Below are positions 33,893 to 45,296 of a stretch of DNA of 64,000 nucleotides, piece after piece (within the stretch, counting starts at the first letter, position 1; each line of letters begins with the position of its first letter). Location: assembly GCA_007922195.1 (NCBI GenBank), contig ML681994.1:47863362-47927361 (forward strand). Reading direction: 5' to 3'. Origin of the DNA: Podocnemis expansa (Eukaryota; Chordata; Testudines; Podocnemididae). The notes under the pieces were generated by a model. It did no database searches. It was not told the origin of the DNA and was given only the letters and a program-made list of their open reading frames with translations. A program made the position numbers and the translations under genes.

Positions 33893-33984
33893 TATAAATA
33901 AATGTGCTAGTGTTTAGAAGTGCCACAGGACTCCTTGTTTGCTATGGTGAACTAGACTAACACAGCTACCCCTTTGGAACATGC

Positions 33985-36170
33985 ATCTGGATAAGTGTAT
34001 CATAGTTAAGAAATCGTAACTTTTCCATCCTGACCACTAGAAGCTCTTTACAACAACATCACATACAAAAATGGACTACAAGTCAACAGGAATAGCTTTC
34101 CAGATGATAGCATGGCACCCCTAGTGGCTGAACTTTATGACTGTGTACTCACCCACAGCCATTTTAGATTTGGAGATGATTTATACCTTCAAGTCATACA
34201 AACCCAATTACCTGGACAGCTGCTGGAACATCAGAGCACACCTTTGGCTTCCCATGACCAGAGCCCAGTCTGAGCTAGTGAAGGTGGAAGGAGAGCCCAG
34301 ACTGGATCTCCCACCTCATCATGAGAAGGCAATGTAAAGACAGACAGGGGAAATATATGGAAGAATCACAGCCACTCAACAGACCACAACTGCTAGTGGA
34401 AAGAGCAGAACCAGACACATATTTTTAAGCGTAGAATAATAATTATATGGATTCCAGTACAAATCAAGATGTAGCTCACTTACAGTAGAAATGCAGAAAG
34501 ATGAAATGTCCTAAAGCTTTGATAAACACATTGGTTATAGATGAGACTGATCATTGCCCAAAATATTTAGAAGAAAAGATAAAGTTCTCCATCTTCAAAC
34601 ATTCTTCTTCATGGCCAAATGCATTTCTATACCCACCTGGTGACAATGAGCAAATAACAGCACTGTACCCTCATCCTTACAAAGAGGGGCATTTATGAAT
34701 CACAAGTTGGATGACTTTCATCGCTACTCATTCTACTGCCTCTCATCTGATCAGTGTAGGAAAAAATCCAGTTTACTGTGCGTACCCCATGACTTCACTC
34801 CAGTCAGAAATCCTATGACTAAAGCTACTTTCTAATCCTCCCAAAGCCTTTAATTACATAGATTTAAAACACACCCTATAACTAGTATATTCCTAGATTA
34901 AAATTAATTCTTGGGTTTGCTTTTCTATCATTAAAAAAATTATATATTTTCATTTTTTAAAAAAACTTTTGAGAAGCCTGATTCTGAAACCAAAATTTCA
35001 TTAATAAATTATTAAAAGGGCAAGCTGAAAGTTGTCAGGAAGTTTTCTGATTTTAGTAGTAAGGAACTCTTATTAAACATAGGTTTCACAAATTTTAAGC
35101 TCATCTGATGCATGCATTATAGTGTGTAAAACTATATTTAATCTATTTCTTACATATGGTCAAATGAGACTGGGTGAAGTCAAAAAATAATCAGAAATTA
35201 AAGTTCTGTTCAAAAGCTGTAATAAATTAACAGCTTTGACCTAGACACCCAATGAATTATACATTCTGAAGCTAGCCCACATACAAAATTCTCATTGAAT
35301 CAATGGGAGATTTCAAAGGTGAGTATAGAATCAGGCTCTAAATTCACATAATGGGAATCCAATCCAGCCCTCAGTCATAATCATGAAAATTTAAATCAAC
35401 AAGAACTGTTCATACATAACATCAGGCAGAAGGAATCCCTGGGACTAGCTAGCAGGGAGTCACTTTTTGAAACGGAAAAGGTGCGTGAATGAAATACTAA
35501 AATATATATCATATGATGAGAAAGAGTTCTGAAATAATTAACATTATTCAAAACTGCTAATATAAATTACAGTATATTAATTGGACCATCAAGAAAGCTG
35601 AGAAAATTGTGAATTAAGCAATACATTTTTCATACGCAAGAAAAAAATAGGTCTGCTCTGTGACTGTTATTTGATGGGCAAACTCCTTTTATCTAAACTT
35701 GAAGCCACCCAAATATCTGAATTCCAAAGTTTAATTTAGGTGTGTTCAGTAGAAATTGAAATAATATGAGCACAAATGTGGCAAAAGGGGAAAAGATTAA
35801 AATAAAACACAAGGTAAGAAATAATGAAGAGATCAGACAGCACAAATGCTATATTCAGATAGATTTGTGAAAAGGGGGCAAAAAGGAGGAGACAGGAAAT
35901 GAAAACAAAGTTTGATGTTTTGTCTATTCAGTGCCAAGCTAGGAAGGCTACATTTCAGTCTGAAAATTCAACGTGACAAACATTTTTTCACCACTTAAAA
36001 TCCCTTTCAAAAATCTGCAAATCCTCAATAGTGTTCTCTTTTAGCTCCTTCCTTAAAATGCACATCTGTTTTGATATCTACATAACAACTGATATTGGTG
36101 AGGCACTGATATGCAGTGACTGCTGATCACATTAACCATAATTTCCGCACTGTAGCTTGTTCTCTTGATG
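33985..36170. other. No recognisable feature
   Basis: AT-rich intergenic DNA. Open frames at 34137 and 34501 have no recognised domain. No repeat family could be assigned. Confidence 0.4.
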
Positions 36171-36172
36171 TC

Positions 36173-36890
36173 TGTGACAACGTGGGATATGTCTTTATGA
36201 AATTATGAACTCCCATTTTGTAGTATGTATTGATGTTGAACAGATAAACTTGTCCAAGAGAAGCCTATTGAACTGCATATTCCAGAAAGCTGCCCTGCCC
36301 ACAAAAGGTGCTTAACGCCTCTCTGAGGAACTAGCACTAAGTAGCCATCACGAATGCAGTCTGGGGCCAGTGGTTCCAATTGTCTCTCAATTCCAGGCCA
36401 CCCCCATTGAAAAATGTTTTTTCTATATAAGGCCTGCAGGCAGAACAGGGATGACTCAGAGAGGGGCAGGGGAAGGGGGGGGTACTAGAACTAGAGCACT
36501 TCAGTGCAGCACTGCGACAGGAAATAGAGACACTACTTACGAGGAAGGCGTTGATCTGTGTAGCAGGTCAACCATAACCACACACAAGGATGACTGTCAG
36601 GAGGCGACTCTTGCCTAGCTGGAAATGCTGACAACTTTGGACAGGCTGAGAAAGGGCTGAGATCAGGCTAGGGGAGATTGTGTTGCAGGCTTTTGGTTTT
36701 GTTTTGAAAGATCTGTAACTCTCAAGTGTTTTAAGTGTAAAGTTTCTGTGGTTAAGAAATTCCTTTGCTAAGCTTGTGTCCTGGCTTTACTCCCACATTA
36801 TTAAACTAGAAGTACAGAGTGCCCATGTCCAAGGAGGAACACTAATGGGCCTGTGAAGCAACTGTGGACAGGGCAGGATGCCTCGGTACT
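36173..36890 (+). mobile_element. Candidate solo LTR
   Basis: Starts TGTGACAACGTGGGATATG. A TATATAA box at 36424-36430 is followed about 375 bp later by ATTAAA (36800-36805), and a GT/T-rich tract precedes CTTGTGTCCTGGCTTTACTC, as in retroviral R/U5 regions. The right border and a target duplication could not be fixed. The family is unknown to me. Confidence 0.4.
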
Positions 36891-37124
36891 GGTTTTGGAA
36901 TCTAGGGTGACTGGATGGCAAAGTCCCATGTACCAAAAAAGGGCATCATACAAGAGCTTTGAGCTTGAGTGTACATGGCAGAGTCCCTGAGCTAGAAACA
37001 GTGACTAGACCTTGCCCAGACCAGTTGTCTTTAAAGGATGTGGGACCCCATGATTGGGTACACTCGCAACAGACTGTTGACTGGGTACAGGGACAGGTTG
37101 CACCATTATTGTCTCCTGTCATAT

Positions 37125-37215
37125 ATTTAGCTAGTAAGTTCTTCAAGGCAGGGACTCCTTTGTTTCGCATTTGTAAATCATCTATCACCAGCAGGCCTCA
37201 AGGCATTAGAGCAAT
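37125..37215 (+). repeat. Possible L2/MIR-like 3' remnant
   Basis: AGTAAGTTCTTCAAGGCAGG followed by GACTCCTTTG is like the tail shared by L2-type and related amniote repeats. Short and weak. Confidence 0.3.
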
Positions 37216-38495
37216 ATTAGGTCCTTCCCCCGAAAGACTCTTTGACTGTTTCTTTCTTCTCTCTGCTACACCATCGCAAACCAAGAGCAACAGGGAAGAA
37301 TTTGATCCACGCTTTTCACACTTGGCTTTAAGTCTCAATGATGTCTACAAAAAAAGTAAATTTTGCAGAAAGCTTTCCCAGCTACGAAGGTCCCAAAGCA
37401 ACTGAAAATTATCAAGGTTGTAAGAATTACCATACTCTCTTACACTTGCAGGAGCCACCAACATTGATGTGATTTTCCCATAGCTGGCTACACCAACTTT
37501 AGGTGCAATAATATATTGCAAAGCACTTTGGATCAGGGCCAAAGACCAAGAGAAGTCCTCTAGCATTTTGTTTCATTTACAAACAAAAAATTTCCCCTCA
37601 GTACCTGTATTCAACAGCTTGACACCTATGTCCTTTAACTGCCATTCAGGAAGAATGTCTGGATGCACCTCCAAAGGACCTTTTCAGAACCTTAACTAAT
37701 AATAATAAGGAATGAAATAACAAATACATGCAACTATACCCAAGAAAATTCAAATGTAACAGTAATTTTGTTTTTTAATGATAATCAGAAACCCAGTAAA
37801 ACTGCTCTGTGGTTTTGGTTTGTATCAAAATATGACATCAAGATCTTTTATAATCTAGGAACACCTACCTAATAAACAAAATAGGTTAGGAGAAAAACAT
37901 TAAAATATATATGTAAAACTGGACACCTACATTTATCATGAGAATTGCTTGTATTCATTTAGCAGAAGAAATATGAGAACTTTAATATACAGGCCTGCTT
38001 TTTCCATTCATGGTTTTGTTTTAGTCATGTATTCCTTTTGTTCATAAACCCCTCCTCAAAAACTGTTCATAACCTAGGAGTTTCTGATGACACTGAAAGC
38101 TTACTTACCACAGTCTGTCCTGCAGTGTGTTGTTCCCTAAGGATCTTCCAGTGCTTCGTGGCTCCATGGTGCACACTCATGCTTAATATCTTCACTATGA
38201 TTCGTTCTTTGCCTTCAGGTGAAGAGCTCCAAGACAATTAGCTTACCTGTAGTGCAGAGTGACCTTGAATCTTTTTTATGCTCTGACTGCAGTTCAGGTT
38301 ACATTAGATGGCTTAACGTGCCTGGTGGCAACAGGTCCTCAAAACTAATAGAAGATGCATACTTTTCTAGCCCAGTTATGTCTCTTTGTTCCAGCTGGAA
38401 AGACATCTTATCTTCTTGTCATTGTGTATTTAAGAGCCACCTGTTTGTGTTGCACCATGATTCTCCTTAATTAAAAGGCTTACTGACTGAAAATT
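37216..38495. other. No recognisable feature
   Basis: Intergenic sequence without a supportable gene or repeat. Confidence 0.4.
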
Positions 38496-38496
38496 T

Positions 38497-38760
38497 TAGG
38501 CTGTATGTATACCCAAGGCAAAGTAGGAAACCTGCTTTTCATGTGCATTGGTACAGCTCTAATGGTTTGAGCAATGGTTGGAGTATTAGTGCAGCCCAAC
38601 ACTGACCAACCCAGCCCAGAACAGGTCTAGATGACCAAGACCATAAAAATGTACATGAGCGGCCCACACTAGCTCTGATGGCAGCCACTGCATCAGTAGC
38701 ACTGGTGCTAAGTGGGGGATTTCCATAAGGAAAGTGCAATTCCCAGGTGAGGTAGACATA
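38497..38760. mobile_element. Possible degraded MITE
   Basis: The edges AGGCTGTATGTATACCC and GAGGTAGACATATGTGC could be decayed inverted TATGTCTACC termini. The interior is moderately GC-rich, with AGCGGCCCACACTAGCTC. Support is only the terminal resemblance. Confidence 0.3.
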
Positions 38761-38764
38761 TGTG

Positions 38765-39985
38765 CATTACCTCTGCTCAGGCTACCACCTAAAAATAGCA
38801 GTGTGGACATATTGGCATGGATGGCACCTTGGGCTAGCCACCCAAATGCAATTTGCCACAACCGCCCAGCTGCTATGTATGTGTATTCTAAGTACCTTTC
38901 ATAAGGAAAAGGTTCCACTGGGTTCTGTCAAGTTTTATTTTCATGCCACTACCATACTTTTGCCAAAACAAGTCCCTGGCTATTGGTTTTATTGCATCAC
39001 ACACCAGATTTCTTCATAGGCTTTCAGACAGAAGTGGAATTAACAGGGTTGTTATAGTTTATTTCCTTTTTGAACTCTGCTGAAAATAATGTCAGCACAG
39101 CCAAGTGATGCCATGTTTCCCCGATCAGTAAATTACTGCTGATGCAGCAGGTACAGCACCAGGGTGAAGAAAAAAAAAAATCTGAAATGTTGGTTTTGAT
39201 GTATGCTACAAAAGGTAGCTACAAATCTACAAAAAAACACACTATGTTTTGTACAAACACACTGTATACCCTAAGAGTCTGACCCCGCAAACTTTTATGC
39301 GCCTATGTATTTTAAATGTTTGAATAATCTTACTAAAAGAGATGTTATTGCTTTGCATTGTTCCTTGTATTTGTTTCAAGTAGTATGCCAGATTTTGAGG
39401 AAAACTTTTTGATACATATGTATAATGTCTGGCACCTATGGAAACAGCAGGAAAAAACAAGTAATTACAATGAGAAAATCTGTTCAACTCATGATTGTAA
39501 TAGAAAGGAAGTACTTTGAAAGAACAGAAAACAAGGCATTAAGAAAGGGTCAAAGGCAGAGTTTATAGTCTCACAGAAAGAAAATGGTTTTTAAACTTTA
39601 CGTTTTATTATTTTTCCACATACATCATTTTTGAGCCCAAATACAATACAAAAAGAAGTACTGTACAAAGATCTGGTGTCAGGAAATGGCTATCAAGACA
39701 TACTTTTAAGTTTCAATCTAAAAAGCATCAAAAAAGGCTGTAGAAACAAGTGAGTAAAATCAAAAGATCAGTATACAAATGAGGAATGAAAAAAATAGCT
39801 GCAGACTCAGGATGAATTCTTTATAGCCAATACAATATGGGGAAATGGCCAAAAAGAACATGTAAGATTAGCTTTCCATAAAGGAGAAAGTAAACTCTTC
39901 ATTCTACACAATGCATGGATTCAAAAACACTATCATGCAAGAGTTTTCCATACTATGTCGTTAGAATTCTTAATCTTGGCAAGTA
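38765..39985. other. No recognisable feature
   Basis: Intergenic DNA, AT-rich, with A-runs near 39170. No family assigned. Confidence 0.4.
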
Positions 39986-39988
39986 AGG

Positions 39989-40314
39989 CTAAGGGATTGT
40001 CTACACAGGGATAGTCAGGAAAATTAATCTGAATTAACTAAAGGTGCTAATTTAATGTGGATTAGTTAAACTGCATTAACTCTTGTATGGACATACTCAT
40101 TCAGAATAAAAGTTGCCTTAATTTTGTTTATTTAATTGCACAAAGTGGTCTTATGTCAGTTTATATTAAGTTGCCAAACCAAAGTAAGGCCACCTTACTT
40201 ATTAATAAGAGTGTTCATATGGGTTTAGCATAGTTTAATAAACCCACTTTAGATTTACACCTTTAATTAATTTGGATTAATTTTCCTGAGTGTCACCTGT
40301 GCAGGTAAGTCCTA
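39989..40314. mobile_element. MITE with GGATTAATTTTCCTGA arms, 326 bp
   Basis: Left end AGGGATTGTCTACACAGGGA then GTCAGGAAAATTAATCTG; right end GGATTAATTTTCCTGAGTGT then GTGCAGGTAAGTCCTA. The two ends are diverged inverted repeats of about 40 bp. The interior is AT-rich with TTAACT and AGTTAA words. No coding sequence. Confidence 0.7.
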
Positions 40315-40522
40315 AGGATAATTCAGTTTCAGTATCTCTGTCTATGTCTCTTCTAACAGTGGCAAATTAACTGCTGTAAGATCAATTTATCTGGGTCAAT
40401 TCACCAGTCAGTAAAGACATGCACAACCACTCAAGAAGTTGATCTAATACAACCACCTGCACACGTGGCCTAGCGCTGCATTGACAGGAACACATTGTTT
40501 GTTGGTACCGCTTAGTCTAGAC

Positions 40523-40727
40523 CAGGGGTCTCAAATCACCATGAGGTCTGCATGAGGACTAGTACAGGGCCACATGAGGACTACTGCATTGGCCTGAGGG
40601 CCACACCACTGAAACCTTTTCTGGACAAAGATATTGCAAATATTGATAACAATAGTTTTGTTGCAGGCCACAGGAAATAACTTTAGGAGCCTCATGCAGC
40701 CCACGAGCCGTGTGTTTGAGACCCCCA
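40523..40727. mobile_element. Non-autonomous hAT element, 205 bp
   Basis: Ends CAGGGGTCTCAAA and TTTGAGACCCCCA. Flanks GTCTAGAC and GCCTAGAA agree at 6 of 8. The interior contains GGCCTGAGGGCCACACC and ATATTGCAAATATTGATAAC, and it is the same family as 60298-60485 in opposite orientation. Confidence 0.75.
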
Positions 40728-40797
40728 GCCTAGAAAGTGCATAAAAGGGAATTACAAATTTGAGTGCCACTGAATTTCACTGCCATTGTAGACATGG

Positions 40798-41788
40798 TGT
40801 GACCCAGGCCTCCTGGGGCAACCATCTGAATGTGCCAAAATCAGGGCAAGCTGCAAAACCAGGGGCCAAACCCCCAAACCACAGATGGGTGGTACTCAAA
40901 CCAGTCTCCCAGTCAGCAACAAAACATGCTTCTGATTCCCCACTCTGGTCATTGCCAAGCATAACAAAACAGAAGCAGCCCCCTTACTGCACATCAGTTC
41001 CTATGGTCCCCTCTGGCCACTGGGTCTCTTAAAGAAATAGGTTCTCCTGACCCCACAGGGCCAGCCACATCACCCAGAACAATATAAGCTGGGATCTTAC
41101 CCAAAATACCACACTGCCAGCCAATCCTTCAGTAACTACAACTAAAAGTTTAATATAAAAGGAAAACAAACTATGAGAGATGTTAAAGGGTCAAAGTGAA
41201 TCACATACATACAAATAATTTAGAGTCTAGAGAAAGCAAATCCTTGAAGATCCTGTAGTTTGCAGGTTAGTCCCACCCCTCTGGTGTGCACGCAGCAGCA
41301 GAGTGGGTCTCAGTCCTTTGTTCAGTCCCAGGAGAATAGCTCTAGAGGAGGGTGTCAGTTGCAGACAGGCTGAAGACTAAAGACAAAATGGAGATGGGTC
41401 CCCTGCCTTTTATGTCAGAGTCCTTGCCAGATCAAAATGGAGGTGGGCCACATGGTCACTTTAGGTGACTGGTGAAACAGGTTTCTTCTTGGGCACACTG
41501 CAGATGGGAGTCCCCCTGATGGGGCCATCAACAGGAACAATAGTTTTGCAGACACCCCGTCTGGGATTGCCTTAAGAACAAATCACTTGGAACATACACA
41601 AAAACAAATGGATTTCTAATTTCTAATACAGGCACGATACCTACATACAAACCATATAACCATTCTTAGCAAATTACAGCTTTTCTATTGACACCAAACA
41701 TGGCATATCACATATGAATTATTGCCAATATGAAATAGCAATATGCAAAATAATCATAAACAGTCCCCTAGACCAAGACAGCATCACA
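40798..41788 (-). mobile_element. Candidate solo LTR, about 990 bp
   Basis: Read on the minus strand it starts TGTGATGCTGTCTTGGTCTA and ends GGCCTGGGTCACA. A CATAAAAGG box (complement of 41406-41414) precedes an ATTAAA polyadenylation signal (complement of 41149-41154) by about 250 bp, the layout of U3-R-U5. A second, split copy of the family is at 31013-32158. Flanks are not clearly duplicated. I cannot name the family; an endogenous retrovirus or Gypsy LTR is likely. Confidence 0.6.
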
Positions 41789-42845
41789 CCTGGCACCACT
41801 TTTCCTATTTCTAAATTGGCAATCAGAATATTCTCCTATCTCACAAGTGTGTTGTTCAATTGAGGTAGTATTTGTACATTAATTTGAATTGTTTATTAAA
41901 TGGTTACCACTGAAACAGCTAGCAACTGACAACTAGTATACATTTACAAAGGTTTTTTTTGTATTCAACATAGCAAGAAATTGTGGTATCTCAGATACTA
42001 CAATGCAGTAGCATTTAGCAACAGCTGATACATTAATGGGAACTATATAATGTGTTAAGTGCTATTCAATATAATAAATATTGTGCTATTGCACCTTGGT
42101 ACAGTAAAATTTTTATTTCCTTGTTTACAGCCAGATACCCGAGGTAATCATACCATCCTCAAAATGCCAAATAATTTTCATGGGAATATTCAGAAGGAGC
42201 ACCTGCAGGACTCCACATGGGGATCATGTCTAATGTTTTTAAATTGGCATAAATCTCAAAAACATTTTAAATGATCAGGCTCCAGTGCTATACCAGATAC
42301 AGACAACACTAATGTTTTTATACTGTACTCTGTTTTTTTTCAGCAGCTCACATTTTCATTCATGTGTCCCACATTATTTGATATTGATATAAATTAAATA
42401 TTGATTTTTAGGAGTCTGATAACCTTGCGTTATCTTTTGACTGAATTCTGCACAAAGCATTCTATGTTTTCTATGTGACATTCCAGATCATCTATTTTGA
42501 TCACATACATATTACTCCAACACATATTTAAGATTTGCAGGCTTTTTCAAATCTGGTTTTAATAGATTCGCAATTTAATATCTTTTACAACAGTAAAGGT
42601 GACAAGCCAATAAAAATATTTGGCAAGTCAGTTTTTGCTACAGTGGAACATAATGAACCCAACTTAAGAAAGATACAATACTCTAACCAAGTTATGTCTT
42701 TCAACCTTGAAAGAAAAACTGATTGTAATTCACCATGGAAAAAGCTACAAAACTGTGGTTTTGCTATAAAGTGAAACTGAACATTTCAGCCCAATTTGAG
42801 CAACATAGTCCAAAATTTAAAGAGAGAATAAAAAGTATAGCAAAT
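41789..42845. other. No recognisable feature
   Basis: AT-rich DNA; the plus-strand frames at 42059 and 42535 show no known domain. Confidence 0.4.
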
Positions 42846-42847
42846 AC

Positions 42848-42875
42848 TTTTTTTATTTTATTTATTTTATTTCTT
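42848..42875 (-). terminator. Clustered AATAAA polyadenylation signals (candidate gene)
   Basis: The complement of TTTATTTTATTTATTTTATT gives several overlapping AATAAA hexamers on the minus strand, about 205-230 bp after the stop codon of the candidate last exon at 43078. It could equally be a simple AT repeat. Confidence 0.3.
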
Positions 42876-43077
42876 AAGTAAAAGAATATAACATACTTGT
42901 TCAGGCTCATGAGCAAGAATGTAATTTAGGTATGAAAAAAGGAGGGTGATGGAAATGTTGTTTATCCCTTACAGTGTAAATTAATGCACAATCATTGAAC
43001 ATAATCTTAAACTACCATGATATATTTTCAAAATGCTATCTCAGCAAGAGTAGCATGATTCCTAAATGATCTAGGCT

Positions 43078-43462
43078 TTAATAAAGACAGTGCAGTTGTG
43101 TCAACAGAAGCTGCACAAAGCAGATGTACTTTTGGATTATCCTCGTTTCCATTTCTGAAGTAAAGTTTATTAACATTTCTCTAAAGGAAGTTTTTGTCTC
43201 AGCACATATGGAATCATCAGCTTTCAAACTGCTGCATTTCATCTCAGGAATTTCCAGTAACATACAAAATACCCTTGCTTGCTTATCTTGCTCAGGATGT
43301 TTGTATTTTTTTAAGCATACAGATGTCCAAGTCTATTTCATTTTTTGTCAAACAGTCACTAAGGATATTTTGGCAATCATTCAGAAGCATTATTAACACA
43401 GAGAGCAATTTAGGGTCACCTGCTTCTGAACTACTCACATTTTTCTCTTCCACTGTTTCTTC
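43078..43462 (-). CDS. Candidate last exon of an unrecognised gene, one frameshift
   Basis: On the minus strand a pyrimidine-rich acceptor (CTGCTTCCTTTCTTGTATAAG) precedes an open segment starting EETVEEKNVSSSEAGDPKL and running through LLSVLIMLLNDCQNIL and EIDLDICMLKK. It then breaks in a run of seven A (complement of T7 at 43307-43313). With a single base less the frame would go on through EMLINFTSEMETRIIQKY to TQLHCLY and a stop at 43078. Composition is that of a normal soluble/helical protein C-terminus with no repeats. I do not recognise the family. Homopolymer length may be an assembly error or a true disabling mutation. Confidence 0.35.
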
Positions 43463-43955
43463 CTTATACAAGAAAGGAAGCAGGCACTGAGACTACAAGA
43501 CTATGTGCTTCAGGCATTGTGTCCTTTGATGATGAAGACAAGAAACAAAAATCAGAACTTATTACCTACCTCAAAAACAACAGAGAAGGCAAGGATGGGA
43601 ATTGTATTTCAGGACAAGAAACAATTGGTATATGCATTTAAAAATAAAAATAAAAAAAAAAATAACCACAGCCATTACTGGCAAGATCTATAGAAAGAAA
43701 CAGGAACAAACTGCATGCAGTGTTAGGAGAAAACAAACAGTGAACAAAAGTAGCCTGAAACAAACTCTAAAGACTACATCAAAATCAAATACTGAAGCTG
43801 GTTCAAAAGAGCCATAAGGCTTAAGTCTCCATAGTGTGTGTATCAAATCGGGCCCTACAGTGAAGTGCAATCTTAGTTCATTGGCAACAGCAGGAATGGA
43901 TATTGCCATTCTGATGTAGAAGAATTAAAGGAAGTGGATCAGAAAGGCCTCTTAC

Positions 43956-44166
43956 TTTATGAAGATCCTTAGTAGGAGAATGGTTTGGAAGGAGAGTAGG
44001 CCAAAAAGATTTAAGAATAAGGGAAATCAATGAGTCACCCAATAATGATCCCAGGAAATGCAGAAGCTTTCGGGTGGTGTTCAGAACACATTGAAAGATC
44101 ATATGGTAAAAGGTCACACGACTTCTCGGAAGGACAACCAAATAAGTACCTGTTGTATGGAGAGGC
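43956..44166 (-). CDS. Candidate internal exon of the same unrecognised gene
   Basis: Minus strand: a long pyrimidine tract ending TTTTCCCAG, then 70 open codons including LVVLPRSRVTFYHMIFQCVL, NTTRKLLHFLGSLLGDSLIS and FWPTLLPNHSPTKDLHK, then a consensus donor AAA|GTAAGAG. The exon ends in phase 0 and the next candidate exon (43462) starts in phase 0, separated by 493 bp. Upstream exons were not found. Frames on the plus strand also stay open for stretches here, so coincidence cannot be excluded. Confidence 0.35.
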
Positions 44167-44687
44167 CTGGGAAAACGAAAATTCAAGCCAAAAAGCTTCC
44201 CAAACAAAGACAAATTTGACAAGTTTGGAGCTTTATGAAAACTAAGTGAGATTCACCAAGCATTTACTTTTAAATATTATTTCACAGTTCAGCCACCTTT
44301 TAAGCCTATACTAAAACCAAGCAAGTTTTACCTGTTTTCATCATTCCAATAAAGAAGTTTCATATAGCTATGAAAGTAGTTATCATGAAATAAGAAAACT
44401 TAGGATTTTCTTCTTATAAAGTTTAAAATAGTTTTGCAAATGATAAATTAGTGATGTATTATTAGCTATACACAAGACAGACTGCAATTCTGTTTGTTTG
44501 GCTACATAAGGCAGCTAAGGGGGCAAGTTGCAGAAAACGGAGCAAGAGCCTTTTATGTACCAAACGAAGGTGCAAAGAAATCCAATACCTAGAAGTTTAA
44601 GTTGCACAAATTCAGACTAGAAATAAGACAGAGTGATAAATCATTGGAAAAGTTTACAAAAATATTTAATCTTGAATTAAAAATGTC

Positions 44688-44882
44688 AGTGACAGAGAAT
44701 CATGCGGTACATTCTCCATCACAGATCTTTTTAAATCAAGATTGGATCTTTTTCTTAAAAAGATATGCTTTGTAAATTACAGTTAAATAGTTGAAGAAAA
44801 AACTCATTAAGTGGCCTAGGAAAAACATGAGTTCAGATTAGATGGTCACAGTGGTTCCTTCTGGCCTCAAAAAATCTCTGAG
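44688..44882 (+). mobile_element. CR1 LINE, 3' end fragment
   Basis: Contains GGTACATTCTCCATCACAGA, TTTTTAAATCAAGATTGGAT, GTTCAGATTAGATGGTCACA and GTGGTTCCTTCTGGCCTCAA, the usual CR1 3' order. It abuts the MITE at 44882. Confidence 0.8.
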
Positions 44883-45296
44883 GGTACGCCTACAATTGCA
44901 AGTTAGTTTGAGTTAAGGAGTTAATTCAAACTAACTTAGTACCTGTTTACACTAGGCTTTCATTAGTTCGAATTAAGGAATTCCTTAATTCGAACTAATG
45001 AAAGCTTACTTTGATATAGTAAGACCTGAAAGTTAGTTCAAACTAAGCCCTTGCTTCAATCCTTTGTTCAAACTAAGGATGGTGTAGACTAGGATTAAAC
45101 CTTAGTTGAAACTTAATAAATTTGAATTAAGGGCAGTTAGTCTGAATTAACAAAGTGGCCTAATTCAATTTAACGTTAAGTTGAATTAGCCCGCTTTAAT
45201 TTGAACTAATAAATTCAAGTTTAGTTTGAGCTAAACTCGAATTTATTAGTTTGAATTAACAAATTCAAACTAACTTTCCTAGTGTAGTTGTAGCCT
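44882..45296. mobile_element. MITE with TTCGAATTAA words and a perfect 50-bp palindrome
   Basis: Ends GGGTACGCCTACAATTGC and CTAGTGTAGTTGTAGCC are diverged inverted repeats. The interior is built of TTAGTTCGAATTAAGG-type words in both orientations. From 44956 to 45005 (GCTTTCATTAGTTCGAATTA to its exact complement ending ATGAAAGC) the sequence is a perfect inverted repeat without a spacer. Confidence 0.75.

Larger units (their letters stand above)
33738..33980. mobile_element. Head-to-head pair of Penelope-like 3' ends, best preserved
   Basis: A minus-strand copy at 33738-33838 (AAACAAACAAGGAGCCCTGT) and a plus-strand copy at 33854-33980 (GTGCCACAGGACTCCTTGTT, ACAGCTACCCCTTTGGAA) are separated by about 15-20 bp. 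Both arms keep CTGATGA and GAAA, so both carry a complete hammerhead-like core. Confidence 0.8.

Noticed and set aside
43490..43640. Plus-strand frame reading IVSFDDEDKKQKSEL
   Set aside because: Looks protein-like but is short, followed by stops and an A-rich run, and lies in the intron of the better-supported minus-strand candidate.
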